DNA of 64,000 nucleotides from Corynebacterium mendelii (GTDB taxonomy: Bacteria; Actinomycetota; Actinomycetes; Mycobacteriales; Mycobacteriaceae), in the NCBI RefSeq assembly GCF_017307055.1, contig NZ_JAFLEQ010000003.1, positions 541,733-605,732 on the forward strand, read 5' to 3'. The notes under the pieces are model-generated. The model saw nothing but the letters and a program-made list of their open reading frames with translations, was not told where the DNA came from and made no database searches. Position numbers and translations under genes: made by a program. This document shows, piece by piece, positions 40,901 through 49,336 of the stretch. The first letter of the stretch is position 1; the number at the start of each line of letters is the position of its first letter.

Positions 40901-41471
40901 GTCGTTCAAAGCGATGCTGTTTGCTTTTTTTCGCGTTTTTAACCTGTCCGCATGGCGGCGGATATTCGGCGTGGCCGACACTGTGAAACATTGCCCGTTC
41001 TCGCGTCATTGTGCTGTGCGGCAAACGGTCGCGAAGCCATCACGGGACAGTGACTTCCGGGGGTGGCGCGCCATCGGAAGGCGCGAATTTGTCAGATGTG
41101 AAGCCGCCGAACCGACCGTGATGCAGCACATCTGGGGCATGTGTATTGGGGGGTTGCGGGCACCCCATGGACCATCCGGAGCCGACCCATCCGGACGGTG
41201 TTCCGGGTGGAGTGTGAAGTGGTGTCGACGATGAGGTTGACATCTGTTGACCCCATGGATGGCCGGCGGTGCCGAGTCTGGCAGCAGGATGGTTTTTGCG
41301 TGCCCGGTCCCGGATGGCACAGGGGAGGGGAGGGGTCCTGCGGATGCTCCAGAGGGGTGGAAAACCACAGGTTATTCCGGCAGGGGAGTGGTTTTGCAGC
41401 ATCAGTGCAGCAGTGCTGTTCGGTGGGTGCTCCACCGATACGGACCGTCAAACCGGGTCTCCGAACGCATA

Positions 41472-41510
41472 TCAAGCAATAAGTGAGTATTGTCAAGGAT
41501 TATTGCTTGA
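41472..41510. repeat. 11-bp perfect inverted repeat
   Basis: tcaagcaataa (41472-41482) and ttattgcttga (41500-41510) form a perfect inverted repeat with a 17-base spacer. It is AT-rich and could be an operator for a dimeric regulator or the footprint of a mobile element. Confidence 0.55.
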
Positions 41511-41597
41511 CTAAATCGAGGCAGGAAGGGCCGTCCGCCGGCCGGCTCGGTGGCGGCCCACCCCGGAAGTGGTCAAGTCGGTGTGGTGGACAAACAA

Positions 41598-41613
41598 AGT
41601 GACAAAGGTCACA
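41598..41613. promoter_or_regulatory. GlxR (CRP-type) binding site
   Basis: agtgacaaaggtcaca matches the consensus tgtga-N6-tcaca at nine of ten defined positions. GlxR is the global cAMP-dependent regulator of corynebacteria. The site lies 1.5 kb before the RipA-type gene, so its target may instead be a closer, unannotated transcript. Confidence 0.55.
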
Positions 41614-41703
41614 AGTATTTTCTGCCCTGATATTCCCGCAGGTCCCACGGCCCCCATCGTCCGGTGAAAAGGCTTGACTGGTGGGACGACTGTTACGAAA
41701 GTG

Positions 41704-41908
41704 TTGCGCTGGTGCTGTCGGCCATTAGAGTTTTAGTCGTCAGCCCACATTGTGAGCTGTGAAAATCGAACACCACCCAGTACACCAGTGTCAGGCCATC
41801 ATGCGCCCGAATCCTTCGGCTGCACCGCATAGCCGGTGAACAGTCAAGGACCGAGAGCTGATCCGGACTGACGCTTACCGGGATGAACCCACCGCCATGT
41901 GGGGGCTT
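41704..41908 (+). ncRNA. Possible small RNA transcript
   Basis: ttgcgc (41704-41709), a 16-base spacer and tagagt (41726-41731) could be a promoter. About 160 bases downstream cccac/gtggg (41888-41903) is followed by ggctttt, which could terminate it. No protein frame of quality lies between. This is inference from signals only. Confidence 0.2.
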
Positions 41909-42686
41909 TTCCGGACGGCTGTGCCACCGGCCCACCCCACGCCTTCCATCACCACTGTGTCGAGCATGCGGGGAAGCACGCTTCGGCGCCCACGATGGCG
42001 GCGGTAGACGGTGCGGTCCGGGTACCGGAAACTTCGCGGCGCGACCAAAGCCGGGAACGGGTTTTTTAAAAAGCCTTAATTCCTTTTTGTCGCCACGGGC
42101 GAGTTGTTTCGCCGCGACCGGTATTCCCAGTCTTTTTCAAGGTGTTTGTTTTTCACCGCCCATCCCCGGGCTGAAAGGCGATACAAGGACTTGTCCGCCG
42201 GGGACATTCCAGTCCCGCGTAAGGCCCACGGCCGATGGCAATCGACCGTTGTGGTGTCCTTGTCCCACAGCGCACAGCCGTCTTTTTTTAAAGGAGCCGG
42301 CTCGCTTTTCTTTCGGCCACACAGGCGACCAGACTCCGATCCAGCGACACCCATCGCCGTTGATCGTCGAGCGACACCGCCGGGTGGCTCTCCCGCCACA
42401 ACTGTCCCCGCTGTCCTCATGCCGGGTCACGCTGTCTCATCCCTTCCACGCCACCGGTGTGTCGTTGCTACCGGACAAGGCCAGGGGGCTGACGAACGTC
42501 ACCCGTAGAGGCCTCCGGCGCCACAGACGACTTTTCCGCAACCGGGCCGCCGTGGTGTATCCGCCAACCCTGTTGCAGGATCAGCCGGGACAGCTACGGC
42601 CGCAGCCGGAGCACCGGAGCCGAGAGAAAAAGATTGTGCCGCGCCCGGGAGTTCGCCGCCGCATTCGAGCCCACAGCGAAAGGACC

Positions 42687-42815
42687 ATGAATGTCTCTTT
42701 CGCGCTATCCCAGAAAAATATCAATCGCTGCACACCGCACGCCGATCACACAACCGTCGTCTCTTTCTTCTGTCTGTATCCGGCAAAAGGCACAAACCTT
42801 CCGGGCTTGAAATAG
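42687..42815 (+). CDS. Possible 42-residue leader or small protein
   Basis: ATG preceded at very short distance by gaaagga, followed by 42 codons (MNVSFALSQKNINRC onward). The start lies in the loop of a 7-bp stem (gcgaaag 42676-42682, ctttcgc 42697-42703) that would hide the ribosome binding site. It has no recognised family and may not be expressed. Confidence 0.2.
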   Translation: MNVSFALSQKNINRCTPHADHTTVVSFFCLYPAKGTNLPGLK

Positions 42816-43150
42816 CCGGATGGTTTTCCCGGGTCCCTGTCGTGGTTCCGCCCGGCCTGAATTCGGTACACCAGAGCAACATCGTGACACTTCCTCCGCT
42901 GCTTGACTGAAGCGTTAATGCCGGTCTTTTTTCCACCCCTGTCGCTTGGGGAGGAAATAACCGTCAGCAGTACAGGGAATCACCGGTGGACAACCCCACG
43001 GAATTGCTGATTCAGGGGAGAAAATGACGGATTGTTGTTTGTGGACAAAGGCCTTTTCTTTTTCGGTTTTCACGCCCCGGAAAAGACGGTCGGTTCACCG
43101 GCAACACTGTTGTGGAATTGGTTGTTGCGGCCCAAGGAGAACTGATTCAC

Positions 43151-45112
43151 GTGGCCACCACCAAAGTCCGCCGCATCACGCGGCTGAGCACAAAAGCCAT
43201 TGCCTGCGCAATGGCGTTCGGGCTTGCCGCCCCCACCGTCCACGCCGCCCCCGTTGATCCGGGGGAGCAGGCCATCGTCCGCGCCGACGATCTGGTCGAT
43301 TCCACCGCCCGGGAAGTCGCGGCCCTGGCGAACCGGTTCGCCGATGCCGACGCACGTCTTGCCCAGCTGAACAATCAGCTCGCCGGTTTGCGCCAGGAAG
43401 TCAACAAAGCACTCGTCGACTATTCGGAGGCGGAGAAAGCCGCCGACGATGCGAAGGCCGCGCTGGACAAGGCCAAGGTCGACGTCGAAGAGACCAACGC
43501 GCGGATCAAGGATGCGAAAAAACACGTCCATGAACTCTCCCGCAGCGCCTACCTGAAAGGCGACAACTCGGCCCTGGCCGGGCTGGCCGGCCAGCGCAGC
43601 GCCAAAGCGGCCCTTGATGCCTCGGCGTTTTTGAAAAGCCAGGCCAGCCGCAGCCACCAGACTTTGGGAGAGATGGAAAAGCTGCGGGTCGAGCAGGCCA
43701 ACCGTACCTCCGAACTGGCTGCCGCCCGGGTTGCCGCCGATGAGAAAAAAGACCAGGCCAAAATAGCCGGGGATCTGGCTGAACAGCGCCTGGAGACCAT
43801 TGCCCGGAAAGTCGCTGACGCGGAGGCGGAAAAAGCCGATGTGGAAGGCCAGCGCGCGGCCGCCGAAGTCAGGCTGCAGGCGGCGAAGGCCAATGCCGGG
43901 GCGTTGAAGGATCAGCGGCGCGAATACCGTGAATATGCTGCGGCCCGCGCCGAGCAGAAAGCCGCGGCTGCACAGGCGTCAGCCGCCGCCACCCAGGCCC
44001 GGCAGGCTGCCGATCAGGTTGCTTTTGCCGAAGCTGTGCGGGACGACGCGGTTGCGGCTGCAGCTGCGGCTCACGCTGCCGGTGGTGCGGATGCGCAGGA
44101 GAAACAGCAGCGGGCCGATAAGGCCGTGCGGGCGGTGCGTGTCGCCGAGGACAACAGCCGGGATCTGGCCGTGAAAGCACAGCAGGCCGGGGATCTTTTG
44201 AAAACCGCCGCCACTGCTGTCGGCGTCGCCGCCGCGGCACTGTCCGTCATCAATGACTTCACCGGTGCGGCCGGAAGCTCCGACAGCCGCGGCAGCCGTG
44301 ATGGCGCGGCCGACAACCCGTCGCGGATTGACCGGGCCGCTAGTGCCGTGTCCGCCATCGACCAAGGCGCATCCACGATTGCCACCGCCGTGGAAACAGC
44401 CGGTGCCCCCAATGCTTTCGACCCGGCGCTGATCGGCGCCGCCGACACCGCCCTGACCGCGGTCGCCGGTGACGGCAATGCCAGCCAGCTGGCGGGCATT
44501 GTCGGCGGCGCGGTAATCAGTGAACCCCCGGCGCCGACCGGCACGCAGGCGGAAGCCGTGCAGCGGGCCAACCGGGCCAACCCGGGGGAGAGCTATTCAC
44601 TGCTGCAGCTCTACCGGGGCTTCGACACGGTCACCCCGGCGGATCTGGGGCTGGTCACCAGTGACTCGATCACCAACTTCAACGGCACCTCCAACGAAAA
44701 AGTCGAAGCCGCGATCGCCCGGGCCAAGTCCCAGCTGGGCATGCCCTATGCCTGGGGCGGAGGCAACGCCGCCGGACCAACCCGCGGTATCCGCGACGGT
44801 GGTGTGGCCGACTCCTACGGTGACTTTAACAAGATCGGCTTCGACTGTTCCGGGCTGGTGCTCTACGCCTTCGCCGGTGTCGGCGTGGCGCTGCCGCACT
44901 ACACCGGATACCAGTACCAGAAGGGCACCAAAATCCCGATCAGCCAAATCCGCCGCGGCGACGTGCTGTTTTGGGGACCGAACGCGGAATACCACACCGC
45001 CATCTACCTGGGTAACGGCCAGATGATCGAAGCCCCCCAGTCCGGCGATGTCGTCAAGATCAGCCCGGTGCGCTACTCCGGTATCACCCCCTACGCGGTG
45101 CGCTACGTCTAA
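43151..45112 (+). CDS. RipA-like NlpC/P60 peptidoglycan hydrolase
   Basis: Secreted cell-wall endopeptidase of 653 residues, positional counterpart of mycobacterial RipA. A signal peptide spans residues 1 to about 32 (cleavage near VHAAPVDPG). Residues 35-310 are a long alpha-helical coiled coil rich in Ala, Lys and Glu. Residues 310-490 are a low-complexity Ala/Gly/Ser region. The C-terminal NlpC/P60 domain begins near residue 520, with the catalytic Cys 566 in GFDCSGLVLYAF and His 615 in EYHTAIYLGNG. It should cleave peptide stems at division. The GTG at 43151 has aaggag 11 bases upstream. Confidence 0.92.
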   Translation: MATTKVRRITRLSTKAIACAMAFGLAAPTVHAAPVDPGEQAIVRADDLVDSTAREVAALANRFADADARLAQLNNQLAGLRQEVNKALVDYSEAEKAADDAKAALDKAKVDVEETNARIKDAKKHVHELSRSAYLKGDNSALAGLAGQRSAKAALDASAFLKSQASRSHQTLGEMEKLRVEQANRTSELAAARVAADEKKDQAKIAGDLAEQRLETIARKVADAEAEKADVEGQRAAAEVRLQAAKANAGALKDQRREYREYAAARAEQKAAAAQASAAATQARQAADQVAFAEAVRDDAVAAAAAAHAAGGADAQEKQQRADKAVRAVRVAEDNSRDLAVKAQQAGDLLKTAATAVGVAAAALSVINDFTGAAGSSDSRGSRDGAADNPSRIDRAASAVSAIDQGASTIATAVETAGAPNAFDPALIGAADTALTAVAGDGNASQLAGIVGGAVISEPPAPTGTQAEAVQRANRANPGESYSLLQLYRGFDTVTPADLGLVTSDSITNFNGTSNEKVEAAIARAKSQLGMPYAWGGGNAAGPTRGIRDGGVADSYGDFNKIGFDCSGLVLYAFAGVGVALPHYTGYQYQKGTKIPISQIRRGDVLFWGPNAEYHTAIYLGNGQMIEAPQSGDVVKISPVRYSGITPYAVRYV

Positions 45113-45807
45113 AGAGATTCCGCGGCTGAACCTGCCGGTTGTTGTCCGCCGGCAAACGACGATCACCCCCTCGGCCACAAGCACCCCGCCCGCACCGGGG
45201 AAGCGACACTGTGCGGAAAAATAACCACAACTGAATACCCTCCTCCGCCGCCGTCCGCGCGTGTGGCAGCCTGTGCTGTCCATGTGCCGGCCGGCTTGCC
45301 GGGGACACCCAACCGTGACAGTGGACTCGCTACCGGTGATGGGGAAGGGGAAAGCCATCGGCAGTGGGATGGTTCCAGCCCGCGGTTGCACAATGTCAAC
45401 GGTGCGCCCACCGGCCACGTGACGCACCGCCGCTTGTGTACCGCACCCTGCTGCGCCCTCATCCCACTACGGGGGTGCGGTGCCGGCCCATGATCGCCAT
45501 CCGCCGCACAAACACCCCTCGTCCGGCTTTCCCGCATCAGCGACCGGCTGGCGTGGACACTGGTTGGTCACGGTTGGCCGCGTGCAGCGTGTGTTCCCGG
45601 TGGGGCAGCCGGCCAGCGGGCGGCGGCGGTGGTGTGTACCGGCCGTGGGCCGTGCCCGCCGCGGCGCCGTCCGGAACCACCACTTGTTTCGTCACTTATT
45701 CCGTCACTTATTCCGGGGTGGGGTGCTGTGGTGTCCGGATGGGTGGCAGGCAGCGCTCACGGTCATACTTTTGGTTGATGCCGCGGTGCGGCGATAGGGT
45801 TGTGGGC
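45113..45807. other. Intergenic region before the ferrochelatase gene
   Basis: About 695 bases with no convincing gene. A gccgg/ccggc hairpin follows the RipA-type stop. Two exact tandem copies of cgtcacttattc lie at 45690-45713. At the right end ttggtt (45771) and tagggt (45795-45800) with an 18-base spacer form the likely promoter of the leaderless ferrochelatase gene. Confidence 0.45.
45690..45713. repeat. 12-bp tandem repeat upstream of the ferrochelatase gene
   Basis: Two perfect direct copies of cgtcacttattc in direct contact, with a degraded third copy just upstream (cacttgtttc). They lie about 80 bases before the probable promoter and could bind a regulator of haem synthesis. Confidence 0.5.
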
Positions 45808-46923
45808 ATGTTGGTTTCCGGTATTCCCGCCCCCCAGCACTACGACGCCCTGATGCTGTTGTCCTTCGGTGGACCCGAGGGCCATGACGATGTGCGTCCC
45901 TTCCTGGAAAATGTCACCCGCGGCCGTGGTATCCCCGCCCACCGCCTGGACGAGGTGGAGGAGCACTACCACCATTTCGGCGGCAAATCCCCGCTCAATG
46001 ACCTCAACCGGGAAATCATCGCCAATATCGAAGCCGAGCTGGCCCGCCGCGGGCACGACCTGCCGGTTTATTTCGGCAACCGCAACTGGCATCCGCTGGC
46101 CGGTGACACGGCCTGTGCCATGGCGCGGGACGGGGTCCGCAACGCCGTGGTGTTCGCCACTTCCGCGTGGGCGGGATATTCCGGCTGCCGCCAGTATGAC
46201 GAGGATATTGAGCTGATGGCCCACCAGCTGGCCGAGGAAGGTCTCGGCCCGGTCACCTTCACCAAGCTCCGGCAGTTTTTCGACCATCCGAAGTTCATTG
46301 CCGCCACCGCCGGCGCGGTGCGGGAAGCGTATGCGAAACTGCCCGCCGACAAGCGGGATGGCGCCCGGCTGATGTTTACCGCCCACTCGATTCCGCTGTC
46401 GATGGATGCCGCCGCCGGGGTGGACAAGGAAGGCAGCCTGTATTCCCGGCAAATCCACGAGGCCGCGCGTCTGGTGGCCAAGGCCTGTGGGGTGGCTGAC
46501 TATGACGTGGTGTGGCAGTCGCGGTCCGGCCCGCCGCATATCCCGTGGCTGGAACCCGACATTGTCGACCATGTCACGGCCCTTCACGAGGCCGGTGAGC
46601 TGTCCGCGGCGGTGGTCTGCCCGGTGGGCTTTTTGTCCGACCACATTGAAGTGGTGTGGGATTTGGATTCCGAGCTTGCCGAGGAAGCCGCCGAGTTCGG
46701 GCTGCCGATCCAGCGGGCGGCCACTGTCGGGCACACCGCCCTGTTCGCCTCGCTGATTGTCGATCTGATAGAGGAACTGTCCGCCGGTGCGACACCGCAG
46801 TCACTGGGAGACGTTCCGGTCAAAGGCTGTTCGGTCAACGGAGCCCCCTGCGAGAGCACATGTTGCGTGCCGCCGAAAAAACACGGTCCGACCGGGCCGA
46901 AACGCTCCGGGCACCCGGGGTAA
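45808..46923 (+). CDS. hemH: Ferrochelatase (probably coproporphyrin ferrochelatase)
   Basis: Inserts Fe2+ into the porphyrin ring; in actinobacteria the substrate is coproporphyrin III (the CpfC pathway). The 371-residue product shows [12 protein letters not shown] at the start, [22 protein letters not shown] with the metal-binding His, [15 protein letters not shown], and [20 protein letters not shown]. The C-terminal cysteine cluster [14 protein letters not shown] together with the Cys in [11 protein letters not shown] fits the [2Fe-2S] cluster of actinobacterial ferrochelatases. The ATG at 45808 follows tagggt by seven bases (leaderless). It follows the RipA-type gene as in C. glutamicum. 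Confidence 0.95.
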   Translation: MLVSGIPAPQHYDALMLLSFGGPEGHDDVRPFLENVTRGRGIPAHRLDEVEEHYHHFGGKSPLNDLNREIIANIEAELARRGHDLPVYFGNRNWHPLAGDTACAMARDGVRNAVVFATSAWAGYSGCRQYDEDIELMAHQLAEEGLGPVTFTKLRQFFDHPKFIAATAGAVREAYAKLPADKRDGARLMFTAHSIPLSMDAAAGVDKEGSLYSRQIHEAARLVAKACGVADYDVVWQSRSGPPHIPWLEPDIVDHVTALHEAGELSAAVVCPVGFLSDHIEVVWDLDSELAEEAAEFGLPIQRAATVGHTALFASLIVDLIEELSAGATPQSLGDVPVKGCSVNGAPCESTCCVPPKKHGPTGPKRSGHPG

Positions 46924-46983
46924 ACCGGCCGGTTTTATTGACCACCGGTTTTCCCGCGGCAGGTGTCGGGCGCACCCCGTCAC

Positions 46984-47823
46984 CTACCCGGTGGGGGTTC
47001 TGGCGAATTCGGCCAGGGCGTAGTTGACCGCGGCCTGCCGGGCCAGGCGGATCGGCCGGGCCAACTGGTAGAGCTCGCCGTCGAAGCTGTGGTCGTTCAA
47101 CGCGATGACCGTGGTGTGGATGATGGCGGTGACCCGGTCGGCGCGGGCCAGCAGCTTCAGGGTGCGGGCCGGGGTGTGCGGGGGAAGACCGGGATAGTCG
47201 TAGTAGTCGCTGAGCCTGCCGACCGTGAGCCGCGGATCCGGGCCGCCCCAGGCCCGGGTGGTGCGCCCACCCGCCTGTGCCACCAGGGCTGCCGCCCGGT
47301 CGGTGGCGGTGGTGAGCAGATGATCGGCATCGCCGGCACCGACTGCCGCCGGTGGGGTGGGGGTGGTCCCGACACGGAAGTGGCGCCAGTTCCATCCGGT
47401 GGCCGGGCCATCGTCCGGATCCCAGGCGGCCAGATCGACCGGGTGCTCGGGAACCGGCACAAACACATGATCAACCGCCGGGTTGGCATCGGCCACCACC
47501 AGTGCGCCGGCACCGGTGGCAGTGACCGTGCGGGCGGCCTCGGTTCCGGCCGCAACCGGCGGGATATCGCCGGGACCGGTCAATACCAGCTGGACCAGCG
47601 GATGTCCCGGCGGCAGTCTGTCGGCCGCACCGGATGAGGCGCGGCGCACAAGCTTGCACATCTCGGCCAGGCCCGGGCCGTCGCCGCCGTTGAAACGGTG
47701 GCTGGTGGCCAGCGTGAACAGCGCATCGTGCATGTCGTCGTAGGCGACACGGTGGTGGATGAACGCACCCAGCCACACGGCGGCATGTTGCACGGGCGTG
47801 AACAACTGGGCGATCGGATCCAT
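46984..47823 (-). CDS. Conserved corynebacterial protein, unknown function
   Basis: A 279-residue soluble protein with no signal peptide or membrane helix. The N-terminal 80 residues are predicted helical (MDPIAQLFTPVQHAAVWLGAFIHH), the middle is rich in Ala/Thr/Pro, and the C-terminal part again helical (RTLKLLARADRVTAIIHTTVIAL). I recognise no catalytic motif. The ATG at 47823 follows tagaat with an 8-base gap on the minus strand, so the transcript is probably leaderless; the open frame upstream to 47961 is a shadow. It shares an 82-base promoter region with the divergent DUF3097 gene. Confidence 0.7.
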   Translation of the reverse strand: MDPIAQLFTPVQHAAVWLGAFIHHRVAYDDMHDALFTLATSHRFNGGDGPGLAEMCKLVRRASSGAADRLPPGHPLVQLVLTGPGDIPPVAAGTEAARTVTATGAGALVVADANPAVDHVFVPVPEHPVDLAAWDPDDGPATGWNWRHFRVGTTPTPPAAVGAGDADHLLTTATDRAAALVAQAGGRTTRAWGGPDPRLTVGRLSDYYDYPGLPPHTPARTLKLLARADRVTAIIHTTVIALNDHSFDGELYQLARPIRLARQAAVNYALAEFARTPTG

Positions 47824-47905
47824 GGCCAGCGATTCTAGACCACGGCACGCCGGGGACACCACGAATAGGGCTTGAGGCTGTGGGGGATGGTTAGTGTGTA
47901 GACCC
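47824..47905. promoter_or_regulatory. Divergent leaderless promoter pair
   Basis: Two -10 boxes point in opposite directions in 82 bases: tagaat on the minus strand (47837-47832) for the unknown gene and tagtgt on the plus strand (47892-47897) for the DUF3097 gene. Each lies eight bases before its ATG. Confidence 0.55.
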
Positions 47906-48748
47906 ATGGGTTTCGATGACAGATATTCGTCAGATATTTTCGCCGGGCACGCCCGCAGCAAAAAACCGGTCTACCGCAAAGTGCCGGCCACGCGGGGTCT
48001 GGTCGCCGAAGTTGTGGCCGACGGCTGGGTGGGGGCGGTCACCGGCTGGGAGAAAACCTACGACGGCGAGTTCGTCCGGCTGGAAGACCGCCGCGGGGTC
48101 GACAAGCTCTACAAACTGCGCGAGGGCGCGTTCATGATCGACGGGGAAAGAGTCACCCTGGTGCGCCACGTGGAAAAACAGGGTCCGCAGCGCTCGGCGT
48201 CGGGTTCCAGGAAAGTGGCCCATGTGGAGGCGAAAGTCGCCGCACCCTCCCGGATTTGGGTGGAAGGCATCCACGATGCGGCGATCGTGGAGAAAGTGTG
48301 GGGCCATGATCTGCGGGTCGAAGGTGTGGTGGTCGAATACCTCGAGGGCCTGGACAATCTTCAGCAGCGCCTGGACGAATTCGGCCCCGGCCCGGGCAGA
48401 CGGGTCGGCGTGCTGGCCGACCATCTGGTCGAAGGGTCGAAAGAAACCCGCCTGACCGCCTCGCTCGGGCCGGACGTGTTTGTCACCGGCCACCCGTTCG
48501 TCGATATCTGGGCGGCGGTCAAACCCGCCAGTGTCGGTATCCCCTCCTGGCCGGATGTGCCGCTGGGTGAAGAGTGGAAAACCGGGGTGTGCCGCCGGCT
48601 GGGCTGGGGGGACCGCCGGGAGGGTTTCAACCGGGTCTACAACGCGGTGAACTCATTCGCCGATCTGGATCCGAGCCTGATTGGCGCGGTGGAAAGACTG
48701 GTCGATTTCACCACGGTGCCCGGGGTGCGCAAAGAAGATCTCAGGTGA
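47906..48748 (+). CDS. DUF3097 family protein
   Basis: A 280-residue cytoplasmic protein of the actinobacterial DUF3097 family. Typical parts are the N-terminal MGFDDRYSSDIFAGHARSK, the VVADGWVGAVTGWEKTYDGEFVRLEDR block, RIWVEGIHDAAIVEKVWG (Toprim-like, with an acidic GIHDA loop), GVLADHLVEGSKE and a C-terminal GHPFVDIWAAVKP. The Toprim-like core suggests a nucleic-acid or nucleotide phosphotransfer role, but the function is unknown. The ATG at 47906 follows tagtgt by eight bases; a GTG at 47894 in frame lies inside the -10 box and is rejected. Confidence 0.85.
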   Translation: MGFDDRYSSDIFAGHARSKKPVYRKVPATRGLVAEVVADGWVGAVTGWEKTYDGEFVRLEDRRGVDKLYKLREGAFMIDGERVTLVRHVEKQGPQRSASGSRKVAHVEAKVAAPSRIWVEGIHDAAIVEKVWGHDLRVEGVVVEYLEGLDNLQQRLDEFGPGPGRRVGVLADHLVEGSKETRLTASLGPDVFVTGHPFVDIWAAVKPASVGIPSWPDVPLGEEWKTGVCRRLGWGDRREGFNRVYNAVNSFADLDPSLIGAVERLVDFTTVPGVRKEDLR

Positions 48749-48802
48749 GCATGCAACGGCGGGCACTGCCCCGCCGTCGCCCGGTGCGTTAGGGTGTAGC
48801 TT

Positions 48803-49231
48803 ATGGGACCTGTTGTGTGGCTGATTGCCGCTGTAGCGCTTGCCGGGCTGGAACTTGCCGCCGGGGATTTCACCCTGCTCATGCTGGCCGGTGGAGCGCT
48901 GGCTGCGGCGGGGATCGGGTTTGCCGGTCTGCCCCTGTGGGCCACCGGCGCCACGTTCTGCATCGTGTCGATTCTGCTGGTGTTTTTCGTCCGGCCGGTG
49001 ATGCGGCGGCAGTTGACGAGCAGGAAAGCTCTGGATACCTCCGCCAAAGCACTGGAAGGCTCCCACGCGCAGGTGCTGGAAACAACCAGCGCCGCCGGCG
49101 GACAAATCAAACTGGGCGGGTCGATATGGTCGGCGAAATCGATGGATCCGAGCCAGGTGTTTGAACCCGACGACATCGTCCAGGTGATCAAGATTGACGG
49201 TGCCACCGCCATCGTGTGGAAAAACACCTGA
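48803..49231 (+). CDS. NfeD-type membrane protein
   Basis: A 142-residue protein with two or three N-terminal membrane segments (residues 3-65) and a C-terminal OB-fold domain (about 80-142, ending DIVQVIKIDGATAIVWKNT), the short NfeD form. NfeD proteins are usually encoded next to SPFH proteins and are thought to assist membrane microdomain organisation. The SPFH gene follows 105 bases downstream. The ATG at 48803 lies seven bases after tagggt (leaderless). Confidence 0.88.
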   Translation: MGPVVWLIAAVALAGLELAAGDFTLLMLAGGALAAAGIGFAGLPLWATGATFCIVSILLVFFVRPVMRRQLTSRKALDTSAKALEGSHAQVLETTSAAGGQIKLGGSIWSAKSMDPSQVFEPDDIVQVIKIDGATAIVWKNT

Positions 49232-49336
49232 ACGGCCCGCAGCGGCTGCCAGCCGATCCCATCCCGTTCCCATCCCGTTGACCGCCCGGTGGACGGGATA
49301 GTTCCAGAAAAAACATGACTCCAGGAAGGCCCCGAA

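Larger units (their letters stand above)
40900..43150. other. Gene-poor region upstream of the RipA-type gene
   Basis: About 2.2 kb without a convincing gene. Open frames exist (for example 41883-42815) but show no recognisable domain, poor codon usage and weak starts. The region holds an 11-bp inverted repeat at 41472-41510, a GlxR-type site at 41598-41613, a possible promoter at 41704-41731 and a hairpin with T-run at 41888-41908. Also present is a 42-codon frame at 42687-42815 whose ribosome binding site and start lie in a stem-loop. The C-terminal part may be the long leader of the downstream cell-wall hydrolase. It may also contain decayed mobile DNA. Confidence 0.4.

Noticed and set aside
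40698-41024. 108-codon minus-strand frame in the AT-rich island
   Set aside because: Its Phe/Leu-rich end results from AT-rich DNA; no ribosome binding site, no family, and poor codon usage.
41693-41935. Possible transposase remnant on the minus strand
   Set aside because: The 80-codon frame has no DDE, Tnp or helix-turn-helix pattern, and no terminal repeats or target duplication could be paired around it.
41883-42815. 310-codon plus-strand frame in the gene-poor region
   Set aside because: Pro/Arg/Ser-rich with no domain, no ribosome binding site at the first ATG, and composition typical of a non-coding GC-rich frame. Only the last 42 codons have a possible start.
42930-43110. Possible c-di-AMP (ydaO) riboswitch before the NlpC/P60 gene
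   Set aside because: Such riboswitches precede some actinobacterial cell-wall hydrolases. The conserved blocks (ggggtgaat and gccgaayccgtcagc type) are not present; only a partial ccgtcagc-like match was seen near 42960.
43024-43257. 77-codon frame with a good ribosome binding site overlapping the start of the RipA-type gene
   Set aside because: It runs out of frame into the signal peptide of the hydrolase and encodes a Cys/His/Arg-rich product without a family. Possible leader at most.
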